A stretch of 64,000 nucleotides of DNA, taken from positions 18,605,214 to 18,669,213 of the forward strand of contig NC_051448.1 in NCBI RefSeq assembly GCF_001649575.2. The letters run 5' to 3'. A program made the translations under genes and the position numbers. A model generated the notes under the pieces. That model was given only the letters and a program-made list of their open reading frames with translations, did not search any database and was not told where the DNA came from. Shown here piece by piece: positions 1 through 12,115 of the stretch (position 1 is its first letter; each line of letters begins with the position of its first letter). The DNA comes from Kryptolebias marmoratus. Taxonomy: Eukaryota; Chordata; Actinopteri; Cyprinodontiformes; Rivulidae.

Positions 1-232
1 GTACTTGAGTACTGAGGATAACGAGGTGAGTGGGAACAGGTGGAGTGATTACAGAGTCGGGACAGGTGTAGATGGGCGTGGTTAACAGGCAAGTGAGTGA
101 CTGGGGAAGGGTGAAATGCAACATGAGCATGAGACAACAAAAAGCAGAATACAACAGAATCGAAACAAAACCCCAAACCAAAGAATAAAAATAAAACAAA
201 CAAAACCCATAGAAAAACCAAATCACCACAAT
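1..232. repeat. A-rich dispersed-repeat-like stretch
   Basis: Purine-rich sequence passing from G-rich text with several ACAGGTG-like words into a long A/C-rich run. Its composition resembles an A-rich retroposon or degraded dispersed repeat, like the stretch near 12.65-12.84 kb. No terminal repeats or coding frame are visible, so the class is open. The window edge may cut it. Confidence 0.3.
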
Positions 233-530
233 TAGCCGAATGCTTATTAGCATGCTTTGGGTCACAATGGACATATATGTACATTGGGCATAAATTAATA
301 CATAATTTTTGCGTTTATTTGCATATTTGCTGTTAGACTGGATTATTGTGGCTAACTTTAATCACTGAAACTGGACTTCGTTAATTTAAAATGTACAGAT
401 TCAGAACTGCACAGTACATATTTGTAACATTAGCTGTGTTTTATTATTCAGCATGTCAAGTACTAAGAATAGAATGCTGAAGGTTTGTCTTTCCTGAAAT
501 GGACTGAATATAAAAAAATGATAACACTTT
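233..530. other. Unassigned AT-rich sequence
   Basis: Nothing recognisable: no long frame, repeat end or splice-bounded exon. Ordinary AT-rich intergenic or intronic sequence. Confidence 0.6.
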
Positions 531-837
531 GGCCCTGTCCACATGGCAATGGTGTTTTGTGAATATGTAGTTTTAAAAATCATTTCAGTCTCACGTCCAT
601 GTGGAAACAACAGCGTTTTAGGAGCCCCTAAATGGTATTTTTTTAAAAACAGGCTCCAGAGTGAGAAAGATACCTCATGGTAGCAGTACAGCGCCATAAA
701 CTGGGTTGGCATAGTTTCTACAGTTTTTCTGTTGTTTTCTGTGTTTCCGTGTGCATGAAAACAGTAGTAAAAATAGTGCTGTGTTTTTGAGGAAAAAGAT
801 CACTTTGGAAAAACAGCATTCCCGTGTGGAAGGGACC
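531..837. mobile_element. Miniature inverted-repeat element (GGCCCTGTCCACA type)
   Basis: The left end reads GGCCCTGTCCACATGGCA and the right end, reverse-complemented, reads GGTCCCTTCCACACGGG. These form terminal inverted repeats around about 300 bp of non-coding, T-rich interior with words such as GCGTTTTAGG. This is a common kind of non-autonomous DNA transposon in fish. Related pieces occur near 6.5/7.15, 18.6, 29.6, 48.9, 51.4 and 54.2 kb. No convincing target duplication is seen, so the superfamily (hAT-like or other) is not settled. Confidence 0.65.
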
Positions 838-1173
838 TTAGAATATCTTGTCTATTTGCATAATTACCACACACTCCATATAGATTTCTAGACAAAGCTT
901 CAGTTGTCTCTGTCGAAATGCCCAATAAGTCAAAGATCCAGTAAACACTGTACTATCTGTAGAAGTGCAGTACTGCTTTGACAGTAAAGTCAAAATAATG
1001 TTATCAGCATTTGCTAACTCTTAGTTTCAAAATTCACAACGATTCACTAACAGATTGCAACCCAGTAATGTCATAACAATGGAAAGTCTATTTTGATCAT
1101 AGTAAAACTAGTATCAGACATTCAGGTAGACATTCTGTTGCCACCATTTCTGTAGTTTGACCCCAGATCAGCC
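838..1173. other. Unassigned sequence
   Basis: No feature recognised. AT-rich, no repeat ends, short frames only. Confidence 0.6.
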
Positions 1174-1476
1174 TTAATAACAGGCAACGTGTGAGTTCTG
1201 AACTGCCACTGCTCCGTCGAGCTGATCTTGGACCAGCGCTTGCGGCAGTGGCTCAGTAATGAGCCACAGTGGGATGTGAGTTTCCACGGCGAAGTGCCCC
1301 GCTGAGGTTACAGAAACAGTGAACGGCTGGTAATCAAGAAGTACAGCCAGAGGCAGTGTCATGCTTGCTGGATTGCTCAATCTCCTCGCATTATCTTCTA
1401 ACACAAATAAGAGAGCCTCACCACTCTGTTCATATGCTTCTTTGCAGCACAATGGAGAGGGAACTCTGGGAAAAGA
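1174..1476 (-). other. Open frame with acceptor-like start; possible exon or pseudogene piece
   Basis: On the minus strand the frame stays open for about 100 codons, from a site reading CTAATCCCACAG (branch-like CTAAT plus AG, a plausible splice acceptor at 1477) to a TAA at 1174-1176. The stretch is clearly more GC-rich than its surroundings. The peptide is of ordinary mixed composition, with segments such as ALLFVLEDNARRL, LPLAVLLDYQPFTVSV and HIPLWLITEPLPQAL. It has no ATG at its start, so if real it is a terminal exon rather than a whole gene. I do not recognise the family. It could be a terminal exon, a processed pseudogene fragment, or a chance frame in a GC-rich patch. Confidence 0.25.
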
Positions 1477-4167
1477 CTGTGGGATTAGTTATCTTGTGTT
1501 TTTAAGGAAAATGTTTGTTCGAGTGACAAGGAACCTGAAGACAAATAGAATTTTACAATTGGTTTTAATTTGAAGATTTAGAAAAGGCACACACAGTTAG
1601 AGATTTGTGATCTTTTTTTTGTTTCAAGATTTTAAAAATGAGCATTTCTTAAAAACTATTTACTTATAAGATATGCTTCCTTTACACTGGATATTGACCC
1701 TGATACACTCTCTGCAATCTATCAAAATGTGGCTAAACTGGGGCAAATTTGGTAAACATCCTTCAGTATAATAATGCTTCAGCACTCTTACTAATCGCCA
1801 AATAGATTGTTCCTGCTGTCAAGAAAGCATGTCAGCAGCATGCTTTCTTGATGCTACCACATTTGCCCACAATTACCAGACCCAAGAACTGCCAAGGCAC
1901 AACTCCTCCAGACTGCATCAGGATTCAACTCCATGCTAGAAGACTTCACCACACTTACACTATGCTACAGCCATGGGCATCACATATGTACTAGGTTGTT
2001 TCCATGACCTCGTCATGATCATGGTTGTAGCCTAAACAGTGGGCCAGCATGAGTAGTCCAGCTTTAAACTCTCGAAGACCAAACTCTAGGCCCCACATCA
2101 AGGATATACCCTTAATACACTGTCACCATGATAAACCACCACAACCTCACTATAAATGTTTGTGCATGCTCAAAACTCTCCATGACCTGTCACTAGACTA
2201 TCAAATGTAATGGAAAGGTGGCTGAATTTTTAATATAAAGACCTCTCCATGACTCTGCAAAGATGATCCATGTTCTGACAGATTTTTGCTTCCTAGCAAG
2301 ATTGTTTACCAACATGAAGGGGGCTGCTATAGAATTATTACTCCATTTCATAGTGCTGTTCTAAATTTTTGTATTATTGCTATGATCTCAATAGGTTATG
2401 GCATTTATCTTTGGCCTCCACCATTTTTACTGATGTCAGCAGTCAGCGGTGGGTTCTGATAAACCCAGCTTATAATGCTTGGCTGGCACTTAACAACAGA
2501 CAGATAATGTTTGAAATCTAGTACTTCCACCAGGTATTGGTAAAGACCCAATGATGGATTAAAAGTATGAGTCAGTTTTTAACATGCACTTATTACTTTT
2601 ATGTCCTGGCTTAATCCTGGCTTTTACATGCTGAAAAGATGATCACACAACAGAGCTAAAAGCAGTTGATAATGTAGCGTTCAATGAATCCTGCTGCCAA
2701 TTCAAAATGTCAAGGCAATGCATGTTTTTAATTTGAAGTAGGCCATGTGTGGACAAAGGAGGATCCTGAAGGCTGCTATTAGAAATGATCTGACTAAGCA
2801 TGAAAAATTAAGGGCCTTTATATTGTTGGGTCACTCTACCAAACACATTCCCCCCAAAACTAATCACATCTGTGAACTGTTCCTAATGTTGTATGGTATC
2901 TCCTGAAGGCAAACATATCCAACTGTTTCCTTTTCAAGTACAAATGAATACTGTGTTTGGAACAGATCAGTGTTAAATAAATTAAGTAAAATGTCACCAG
3001 GAGTATACATTGGTGTATTAAATTTGTATTTTATGTATTTAAAGTTACATAGAAAAAGATTTCTGATTTGTATGTCTACTGCATACAAAGCGGCGTAATA
3101 TTTTTTTATTGGCTTGAATTTTTGTGGCTGCAGTTTTGAAAAAGTTAATTTGGAGATAGTGTCTTATATGAAAAATCTCCAGAAATAACAAGTCATTGTT
3201 CCAAACATTTCTTTGTTCTGTAGTTTCACCAAGAACGGACCATCCAATCTTTTAAAACCGCAATCAATCGCTAACGCCGGGAAACAGTTCAGTGCGAAAT
3301 GTATTTTTGTGTTATTTTTATTCGGATGAGTCTTCTTGATCTCGGCTTCAAACTAGCGCATTTCTCCTCCGGGAGCTTAAAAAGACTCACATTCAAGCCA
3401 GGAAACCAGGAGTGATTGAGCAGTTTCAATCATATGCTTGAAGACTTAAAAAAAAAAAAAGAAGAAGATCAATGCTATCTACCTCCTAAAGTTAACTTAC
3501 AAAATGAAATTTAATTGGAGCCGTCAGTCACCTTCAGACACTAAGTAACTATCTCTGTTGCTCATCAGTGCTTGAATGCCAATGACCTGAAATACTGACA
3601 TCAAACACGCTGGAAGATAAACCTATAAAGCTAAAGACTGCTTTTGTCTGTCCTGGGAACACTTCGTGCTCCAAATTTATATGACCTGATTTCCCTTTTC
3701 AAACAGTCCATAACTAAATTGTATAACTATAATAGGATGAACAAATGTTTTAGACTGGAAGAGGAAAATCTTTTATTAGTTTAAAACAAACACCAAAGCA
3801 GAAATACAAGATGGGGCAGCTTTGAGTACTTATTACAACTTAAAAAATGGGTAGGCTATTTTTTATTTTTTTAAACTATGATTGTAGACATGCCGAGGGA
3901 TACCAAAAAAAAAAAAGAATATTTTATCTCAAATATACCTTACAAACTTTCCAATGCCTTAAAAAAACGCTGAAGAAAAAGCTAGCAAATTTCATTAGTT
4001 ACAACTCAGGGAAAAGCACATATTACAAGCACACACATCCAGGTGTTGTACAGTGACTTTGCTCACTGTCTACAATCTGGTCAACAAGTAAAAACTTAGC
4101 TGAAAAAAGTCAAAAACTTTGATCAAAAACACAACAAAATAGGACAAGGCAGCAACACGATAAACTT
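1477..4167. other. Unassigned sequence with one hairpin
   Basis: No gene or recognisable transposon end. There is a perfect small hairpin at 1819-1851. A less AT-rich stretch at about 3230-3420 (containing CGCTAACGCCGGG and CTCCTCCGGGAGC) is the only part that stands out by composition. A short A-run follows at 3449-3461. Confidence 0.55.
1819..1851. repeat. Perfect 13-bp inverted repeat (hairpin)
   Basis: TCAAGAAAGCATG at 1819-1831 is exactly complementary to CATGCTTTCTTGA at 1839-1851, with a 7-nt loop. It is too short to be a microRNA precursor, and there is no U-run that would make a terminator relevant in a eukaryote. Confidence 0.8.
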
Positions 4168-4240
4168 TAAACTGAACAGCGGGGTCCCTCAGGGATGTGT
4201 ACTCGGTCCTTTGATCTTTATTCTTCCACTGGTATACTAC
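4168..4240 (+). mobile_element. LINE reverse-transcriptase fragment
   Basis: The plus strand translates as NSGVPQGCVLGPLIF followed by ILPL. This is the conserved block before the catalytic YxDD region in reverse transcriptases of fish non-LTR retrotransposons (GVPQGSVLGPLLF in Rex1/CR1/L2-type elements). Only this scrap is legible; both sides lose the frame. It is a dead, truncated copy. The clade within the Rex1/CR1/L2 group cannot be fixed from so little. Confidence 0.75.
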
Positions 4241-6519
4241 TTGAAAACATTTTTTTTCTTTTAGTTTGTACACAAGAGAACTGTGTGCCACAAAATACTC
4301 TACATGGTCCTACCACCTGTGGGTAGGGACACCAGGGTCAATGCAGCGTGAAGATTGGGACATGAATAACAAATTATTAGGAATTGACAAACTTTGAGAT
4401 TGCACTTCTGTAGAAGTTCTGCAGTTCATTTCTAACCTTGTGCTGCATCAGTGGCTGCAAAATAAAATAAAAACAAATTCAACAAAGACAAAAATGGTGC
4501 AAACTTCTTGTAGCTGATTGGTGCATTAGTTTGTAATGTCCTGGACCAACGTCAGGTTCCTAAAGTAGAAACTTACCAATACATTTAAATTTTTTGAAAC
4601 CTTAAGTTGCGCTGTAATGAATGTGTTTGAGATTCATCCCTAAAATTGATCATCTATGGATCTGTTTTTGTTATTTTCTAAAAGGTTGGGAATGCACATG
4701 AATGCATCAATCCTCAGACAGAAATATGGTACATATGTATGGATCCATTTGTCTGACTGAGATCAGGACTCTGTGCGTTTCCCTAATTCTCATAAGTGTG
4801 TGAAAGAATTCTGCTCAAGTTCCTTTATTTCAAGGGTTTGTGTCCTGCACAAGAAATGCAGCCAAAACCATTCATCAAGTCCACCGTCTCTTTGAGTGAC
4901 TGATTTGTCTTGGAAAACAGATATGAGGTTGTGGCCAAAAACAGAATGACTTCCCAGCAGCAGGGCCAATACATCATAGTAAATAATTCACACAAGTAAA
5001 GCTACTTTTCTGGGAGCTGCACGTGCCCTGACTAACATGCGATTCATCTTATTCACTGTGAAATTCCCCGAAGGTGCAATGTTGACCTGAGACAGCCATC
5101 TTGGGAATCCAGCAGAGGAACATCACTCTTCATCTTCCAAGTGTAGCTTTATTAGGGGCCAAAAGTGACAAATAAATGCGATTTTCTACCTTTGATTTTT
5201 TTTTTCTTTTTACACAAACTCAGTTAACTAAGAAGCTTCTCTGACTTTAGTGTCAAAGTCAAACTTGTTCAAAATTTCTTTTGTCTTTGATGAAACAAAG
5301 GGTTTTTACACTACATACAAACATACTAAATACAGTTATTTCACAGAAAGGTCTGAGTGCTATTTAAGTCACCTTGTACACTCATACAGAGACAGGCACA
5401 CTCTTGCATGTAAGGTATAGACTTTCACCTTTCGGGATGATTCTTACATGCAGACCCCCACTATAGTTGCTGTCATCAGTGCAGTGATGTGTAAACGCAG
5501 CTGTCAGTTGTTCCTCTGAAAACAAGTTCTGTTTGTCTATCAAACGTCTCCACATTTATATATCTGACTCACAAAGTTTCTAGCTGTTTGGTCTTTTAAA
5601 AGTACCAGATATGCGTCAATACTACAAGATACTTAATTAAACAATGATAATACAAGTTTTCTTGGTGACATATGTAAAAAAAAAATTAAATCTGACGACA
5701 TATTATTATTCAACTTTCATGCTGTTGATATGATTCCTCTTTGAAGTCTCTGTTGATTAAAAAAGATAAAATTATAAAAAATGATATTCAAACTTAAATC
5801 TTCAGAGATAACCCTAATTTTGTTTTTAATTACAAGCTTTTTTGGTATGTTGATTAAAACAGCTCCTATTTAATTAAGTTATAAAGAATAATCATCTGAA
5901 TAACTGATAAATATTCATGACAATAATCAAGTAACTGAGAAAACAATTGTTGCACTGGTAAAACTAGTCAGAGAGAAATATTTAAGCAATAAAAAAGCAG
6001 TTGAATAAAAATGTGTTGGATTGATGTTCAAAATTTTTTTACATCTTGTTGCTTTAACAAATATGCTAATGTTAAATGTTTTTAGGCTGTAAAACAGCAG
6101 AGCAGGATGAAATACAGATTTATGCTGCATACAACAAATTAGGCTGCTATGAATTTGTGGTATGCAAATTAAATGTAAATCACAAAAAAGGAAGAGTTTG
6201 GCAGTCCTTTCCTCTCAGCAAAACAATGACAGGAACTAAAAATCATATTTATTAGAAAAAAACAATGAATGTGAACACAAATTAGAGAGAAATTCCAGTG
6301 TTATTCTCTATTTTTCTTCCCTACAGTATTCATTAGATTTAAGAAACAATCTAAACGTGAAGTACTTCAAAATATAGGATAACTGCAGGTACTAGAGTTG
6401 TTCATCTCTGGTTTGTCTGATATGATGGGTATCTCCACACACCAACACAGAGCCTTTTGATGCAACACAATATGACAAAGCAAAGGAAATGTCCTGCCAT
6501 TTTCTGTTTCTAAGGCCCC
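4241..6519. other. Unassigned AT-rich sequence
   Basis: No gene, RNA or transposon end recognised. It contains T-runs at about 5192-5203 and A-runs at about 5677-5685, and many short homopolymers. Frames are short. Confidence 0.55.
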
Positions 6520-6543
6520 GTCTACACTTCACCAGATATTCTT
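6520..6543. mobile_element. Left piece of an interrupted miniature element
   Basis: AAGGCCCCGTCTACACTTC just before and at this position matches the end of the GGCCC(T/C)GTC(T/C)ACAC miniature element also seen at 531. Its continuation resumes after 7150, so the retroposon at 6544-7136 landed inside it. Confidence 0.55.
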
Positions 6544-6672
6544 TTTTTTTTTTTTTTAATGGCCTCCCTTCTCCCCTTACAGCCATCCTCTCCACACCAT
6601 TATTGAAAACTATTTATTCTAGTGATTATCAAGTGGAGTGTTTATTATATACACACATACATATATATACAC

Positions 6673-6768
<96 letters not shown>

Positions 6769-7136
6769 TTTTTTTTTTTTATTATAATATAGAAAGAAAA
6801 AGAAGAGAAAGAAAGAAAGACTACAAAATATAAGATGTATACACAAAGAGAGCACACGGCAACACGGCAAGCACCTGACCACTGTCTGTTCCCCTGTAAA
6901 GGACATGACAAAGCACAGCATACACATGAATATACCTTCACATATCTATCTATATGTCTACATATGATACCTACATAGGCATTCCTACATCTATTTGTGT
7001 GTGGTTGTGAACATGCATAAGTGCNACATTTAATAGCAACTGTGAAGCAGCTGAGACCTGACCCCCAAGACCGGAGGCAGATATAAGGGGGGAGGGCCAG
7101 AGCCCAAGACCCCAGGAGGGACCCCGAGCCCAGAGC
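6544..7136 (-). mobile_element. Retroposon with target duplication and GC-rich head, family unknown
   Basis: The 14-mer CACCAGATATTCTT lies at 6530-6543 and again at 7137-7150, exactly flanking this segment as a target-site duplication. The left end is a T-run (6544-6557), which is a poly(A) tail when read on the minus strand. Together these show an insertion by target-primed reverse transcription. Read from 7136 down, the element starts with a GC-rich head of about 90 bp made of repeated CCC/GGG-rich words, passes through a mixed interior with one undetermined base (7025), and ends in the AT microsatellite and poly(A). No reverse-transcriptase motif or tRNA-like A/B box is legible, so it is either a 5'-truncated LINE or a short retroposon of unknown origin. 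Confidence 0.7.
6645..6766. repeat. Compound (AT)n/(AC)n microsatellite
   Basis: About 120 bp of nearly pure AT dinucleotides with a few AC and ATAC interruptions, followed by a T-run (6768-6780). It is part of the retroposon above. Long frames crossing it (tyrosine/isoleucine repeats) are artefacts. Confidence 0.95.
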
Positions 7137-7150
7137 CACCAGATATTCTT

Positions 7151-7220
7151 AAAAACAAAGATTTTCTGCAGTGTTTGCACCTTCTGTCCACACGCAGACA
7201 AGCAGATCTACAAAGACTGC
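7151..7220. mobile_element. Right piece of the interrupted miniature element
   Basis: TAAAAACAAAGATTTTCTGC and CTGTCCACACGCAGACA continue the element broken at 6543. The same text appears in reverse orientation at about 51.44-51.51 kb (TGTGTGGACAGGAGGTGC), which confirms that it is a dispersed family. Confidence 0.5.
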
Positions 7221-7706
7221 ACATTGCATGTTATCTGCTCGATGTTTATGTAGCATAAAGAATCACCCCTTTTGCATGACCTCTGACCTATTGTTTTTCA
7301 GTAACTGAAGAAAAACATGGTTGAATGTTAAAATAAGAATTTTCTTTGATTAAGCTTGTTGAAATATGAGAAATTATTTGATTATTATGTGCAAATTCAA
7401 TAAAGAATTGGATTTGGATTTTAGGTTAGAGTTAGGCGTTCAAGTATACTTATCAGTTTGCTCGTTTGGGTTATCTTTAAATATAAACTTGTAAGTTTGT
7501 ACAATTGTTTTTAATTTTTTTGTCTTAATGGTGGTATTTACAGAGCTTAGTGTTTCCTGAGGTGGTACTTAGTATGAAAAATTTCAGAACCACTGTTTGA
7601 ATAGGAAAACATGCATTCTGGTGTTTAAATGGATGCTACTTTTTTGTTTAAGATGTTACTACTATCTAAAAACATCTGAAACAAAAAAGAATCATTCTAC
7701 TTACTT
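7221..7706. other. Unassigned sequence
   Basis: AT-rich; no repeat ends or coding signal recognised. Confidence 0.55.
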
Positions 7707-8032
7707 GTCATCACCACCCTCCTTCACAGTAGCAGCCCTCCCCCTCAATAAGACAGCAGTGGACCACTCAAGAATTGCTTGGACATGATTGAATGAACAC
7801 ACTCCCTAGATACCAAATCGATTGGGTTTAATGGCATCTGTCAGGTGCCAACCCAATATACAAAGACCCCACTTCAAAACACATAAGACCCAAATAAGTA
7901 ATTGCTTAGATTCTGGTACCAGACACTTCAGATTGCCCCAGAACTTTTTTGTCTGGTTTGAGCTGTTTCAGCGACAAAATAAGGTCCAACTCAGTATTTG
8001 GTATGTGGTCATAATGTTATGGCTTACTATTT
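7707..8032 (+). mobile_element. 3' end of a Tc1/mariner-type element, truncated
   Basis: The segment includes CAATAAGACAGCAGTGGACC, GAATTGCTTGGACATGAT and CTCCCTAGATACCAAATCGA. It ends in GGTCATAATGTTATGGCT, which closely matches the terminal repeat of a widespread fish element whose ends read ...GGTCATAATGTTATGCCTGAT. The matching opposite terminal repeat is not found upstream, so the copy has lost its 5' part. No transposase frame remains. Family assignment is from memory of the terminal sequence. Confidence 0.6.
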
Positions 8033-11000
8033 ATAAATAGTCCATGAAAACAAAACAACAAGAATAACAAAAAAGGAACCATAAAAGAAACTCACAATAA
8101 AAATGTGGAGATAGAATATCAGACAAAGAGTGACTGCTTTGAGGCGGATCATGGTAAGAAAGGAAACCTCCACCTCTCCCTTTTTTCCCAATCACATTAA
8201 GGCCAGAAATGTGCTGCTGCGAGGAACTCTTTTGGGGGACAGATTCTTCACTGAAGAATCATTTTTAATTCAGCTGCCCTAACTTATTTTATCAGCTCTC
8301 TGGACTGCTGCTGAGTAAACACTTTTAAAATTGAAGGTGAGAAAGCCCCTCTGGTTTTGAACATAAAAAATGCATCAGCTGTGTGAATGTAGAACAGTAC
8401 ATCATTCCTGGAAAAACACTGCAGCTTCCATCTCAGTGAGCCGCCCTCCTCTCACCAATTGTTGGATGCAATGAACCGAGCTCTTTCGGTTTTCAGAGAA
8501 CTTCACAATTTATGAGCTTCTGGGTTATTAAAACAAAGATAACGTTGTATTTTTTCAAAGTTTATGGTGTTTGTTACCTCCCAATTTACACGGTGAAATT
8601 AGGTGTTCCTGCTTTCTGTTGCAGCAGAATTTCTCCTTTCCACAGATACATAAAAATGGCTCAGCTCCTATTGATTTTCCAAATTGCTCCGTGTGATGTG
8701 GCCTTGCAAAGCCCACACACTGTGTGAATGATGACACTCATAATGCATCAACACACGATCTGATGCCAAGAACACTGGACAAGTTCAGCCGTGCAAAGGT
8801 GCCCTTTGTCTTCAAGTGTAAACAAGGCGGAGTGAGTGTTTGCATGCAGAGGATTGGTGTCAAACACTCCTGAGTTAAATCTCGTCTCTGTTTCATAAAT
8901 GGACCTGTGGACCTGTTGCTTCACACAGCTTCATCAATCCGTCATCCTCTGTCAGTAGACCCTCTGAGCTGGTGAAGTGGTTTTGATGTGGCCGGAAGCA
9001 GAAAAGAATATGTTTTGAAAGAAAAGTTCAACTTCTGCTGAGGTCCTTCAGGAAGATGGAATTTTCTCACCTTAAACATAAACATACAATTAGGGATAGG
9101 CACTTCAAGCAAAATTACCAATTTTACTGGGAATAATTTGATGATTTTTAAAGATATTTGACCCAGTGCTCTCCACGCCGTGCCACCAGAAAATACAATT
9201 AACGCACACATAGAAAAGCTCCAATTTTCAGCCATTCAAGCCTTCCACAACATGACTTTATTTGACCCTTTGTTCATTAAGTGCTAATTAGTACGGCACA
9301 GGTGTCAGAATAACAACAAACGGCTTCTTCTACTGAAAAAAAAAAACAACAACAATAACAAAAAAAAAAACACTAAGCTGAACCAAGACTTTATTACAAT
9401 AATGTTTTAGGGTCACTCAGGAAAAGAGAAGTAAGATTTTTTTGTTTTCCAGTTTTGCGATCATATTGGAGCTTAAAGTTGAAATGTTGCTCTTGGAATA
9501 AAGTAGTATTCCAAGAACAAAGTGAACTTTACAGAAGCAAACCTCATCGTGCACCTGAACCCGACTATTTTGTTTTGTTTTTATTTTTTATTTTTTAACA
9601 GATGGTTATTGTTGCACTTTTACTCGGTAAACTACAAAATAACAACCCGAGGCTTTTTGTTGATCCAGTCCGAGGTGTGGTTTATTACAGCTGCAGCAGT
9701 GTCAGGATCTGCTTCAGCCCTTCCCAATATGATTATCAAGTACTCACACACATACTACTGACCTTGAATTACTCCGAAACCATTTCATGCTTGTACAAAT
9801 AGAGCCCATTATTATTGTTCTCTGGTAAATTTCATAGTGCAACTTACATCACTCTGAATTTTCAGACATTTTTTACAGGTTGGGTACAGCTTCAGATGTA
9901 AGTTAATGTATGTGCTAAAAGAACTTCAATATTATTAAAACCTTTTCTGAAGTTTAGTCACTTTTTACACAAGGTGTACGGCTATCATTTGTCTTTTTGC
10001 CAGTTATGGTTTGGTTTTAGATTCTTGTCATATCGACTTAATTCTTAAAGTACTTTTGGTTCAACATTTGGATTTTTTTCTTGTATTACTTTGACTTTAT
10101 TACACTCAAATTCATTGTCAGCATTGCACCTTTAGTCTCAACATAACGACTTAAATGTCAAAACTATATTCTCAAAACTGGGTCAAAAGTCTTATAATTT
10201 TGTGGCTCTAATACGTTGTCAAATGTAACACCAGGAAGCAACTTGGCACGTTATCGCCACCTTGTGTTAGGTGTTAGTAGCGTGTTACTACCAGATGCCA
10301 GTGGAAAAAAGAAAGCTGCTTCTCACTAATGTCAGACTAATTCATCAAATTTTTATTGTTTATGAATATTCGAAAACCACTGCCCATCCCTTCTTAAAAT
10401 ACGTCTTCCCTAAACCTAAAGCAAAGCATCTGTGTCCAAACTGGTCTGCACGGACCAGCTACACTCCCTTTCTTTAAATATCTACAATGAATGATTCAAT
10501 CCTCAGCCCCATCCCCTCGAGGAGCTGCTATCTCTTTTAGCAACACTTTAAACTGACTTTCAGCTGACACATCAGCGAGCTACTGATCCATGGCAGTGAT
10601 AAGTTTTGGCTGCTGTGACGTGGGGGATCGAGCTTGTTTTGTGTGCGCCAGTGTGAGGGCCAGTCGGTCATTGGAGCTGGGGGGATTTATCACTGGATGC
10701 CGGCTATTGATTTATACCAGAGTGCTTGTCACCACCACTCCCAGCCCTCCCTCCTCACCACTGTGCCTGCGGTGTCTGTGTGCTTGATTTTTCTGAGTTG
10801 TGTCAGCACCGTAGGAGCTTCTAATCTTTTCTGCTTAAACACAACAGAAAAGATAGTAGTAAAACATTGATTGCTCTGTTGTAACAAGAATAGATTTTGA
10901 TAAATCCCATGTTGGTTGGTGGCAATACTTAAGTACCTGTGTACTTTTTTTAATACAAAGGGGATTTCCACCAAGCCTCTAAGCTAGAACAGAAAAAGCA

Positions 11001-11335
11001 CTTTTATTTGTCCCTAAAAGTGAAGCAGAACTCATTTGCGTGGCTTAGTGTCAGATACAAAATCTCAGTGGCATTTTTTAGCTCCTATTGCAAGTCAAGG
11101 ATTTCTGTTAAAGCAAGAAAGCGCTCCTCAAAACACCGCATTTAAAAAAAAGACGCCTCAAGGGGATGCCAGACACAATTCAAACATTTCTTTCTGCTAA
11201 ATGGCAGCAGTGCATATTTTCACTAAAGTAACATAAGTCAGTGAGTGTAAAATGTGTAAAAAAATATTCATGGCAAGCTTTTTTCTACAGTTAATTCCTA
11301 AAATTCTTAAAATTTATTTAGGTTGGTTTATGAAG
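8033..11335. other. Unassigned sequence
   Basis: No gene recognised. A-rich patches lie at about 9337-9371 (mixed A-runs and AAC). The perfect hairpin at 9491-9516 is listed separately. A GC-richer patch at about 10,580-10,780 has no intact long frame. Possible conserved noncoding DNA, but nothing in the sequence alone proves it. Confidence 0.5.
9491..9516. repeat. Perfect 10-bp inverted repeat
   Basis: TCTTGGAATA pairs exactly with TATTCCAAGA across a 6-nt loop. Function unknown; chance is possible. Confidence 0.75.
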
Positions 11336-11415
11336 GGAGTACCCTGCCTCTCGCTTACTGACCACTGGCACTACCTTCCTGGGATTCTGTCCAGGATCAA
11401 GCAGATGGATGATGA
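11336..11415 (+). mobile_element. SINE 3'-tail fragment
   Basis: AGTACCCTGCCTCTCGCTTA, GGGATTCTGTCCAGGATCA and a closing GATGGATGATG match the 3' half of the tRNA-derived SINE seen at 32.1, 35.3, 45.3 and 53.6 kb (consensus around GGTGTACCCCGCCTCTCGCC and a GGAT-type tail). Only the tail part is present. Confidence 0.6.
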
Positions 11416-11629
11416 AATTAAATAAAATGCTTTTCAATGTTTTGTCAAACATTAAAAAAAAATATATATTTCAGCCATTTTAAAGGTCAAGAAATTACGA
11501 ACAATAAAATCTTACCGGTTGAAAATAAGTCTCTGAATGACTGCAGTTTAGAGAAAGTTTACGTTCGACACGAATGATGAGCTAATAGCTAGTCTGAGTG
11601 GGACCAAGACTAAATTGGCACACTTCTGT

Positions 11630-11695
11630 CTTAAAACAGCTCCATCTCCAAAAGTTTCATGCAAGGTTCATGCAAATGCTATTTTATAAATCTTG
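11630..11695 (+). repeat. Copy 1 of a short dispersed repeat
   Basis: Begins CTTAAAACAGCTCCATC and ends AATCTTG. It aligns, with scattered differences, to 16377-16442 on the same strand, including GGYTCATGCAAAT. Class unknown. Confidence 0.5.
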
Positions 11696-11924
11696 TCAAT
11701 TTCAAAACACACAGTTATTCACAAAAGAATGTCGATAGCTGTAGCAGCTAGCTACAGCACTTTGGTGCAGCCTTGGGTCACTTGGTAGAAAAATATTGGA
11801 ATATTTTTGCCCAGTTAACAGTGTAATGTGAAAATGATTTTTGTTTAAATATGAAATAATGACAATTGGAATTGTTTTAAGGTGGCAAAATTTACTTTGA
11901 TAGTGGATTGACTTGGACAACCCA

Positions 11925-12115
11925 TTGTTGTCAGGTTTGGAGGGTGGTAGTTGACCCCAAAACTGCAGGCGAACACAGGAGGTCTTGAATGAGAAGTGGC
12001 AGCAACTAAAACAACTACAGGAGAACACAAGTAGCTTGAAAACACAAAGGCAAACTGGACTGCAGTAGGAACTGACAAGGCATGACTGAGGGTAAGCTGA
12101 GAGGGAGGAGAATAT
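11925..12115. repeat. Left part of a dispersed repeat interrupted by a miniature element
   Basis: The text GTCAGGTTTGGAGGGTGG and the A/C-rich run after it resemble a common fish dispersed repeat. Comparable A/C-rich text resumes at 12,641-12,840, on the far side of the inverted-repeat element at 12116-12640. I infer one older repeat split by that insertion. Confidence 0.3.

Noticed and set aside
1819..1851. Hairpin considered as a microRNA precursor
   Set aside because: The 13-bp stem is far too short for a precursor, and no known mature microRNA sequence was recognised.
6489..7139. Frames of 102-164 codons on both strands rich in Tyr-Ile repeats
   Set aside because: They are translations of the (AT)n microsatellite and its flanks; the DNA repeat explains them.
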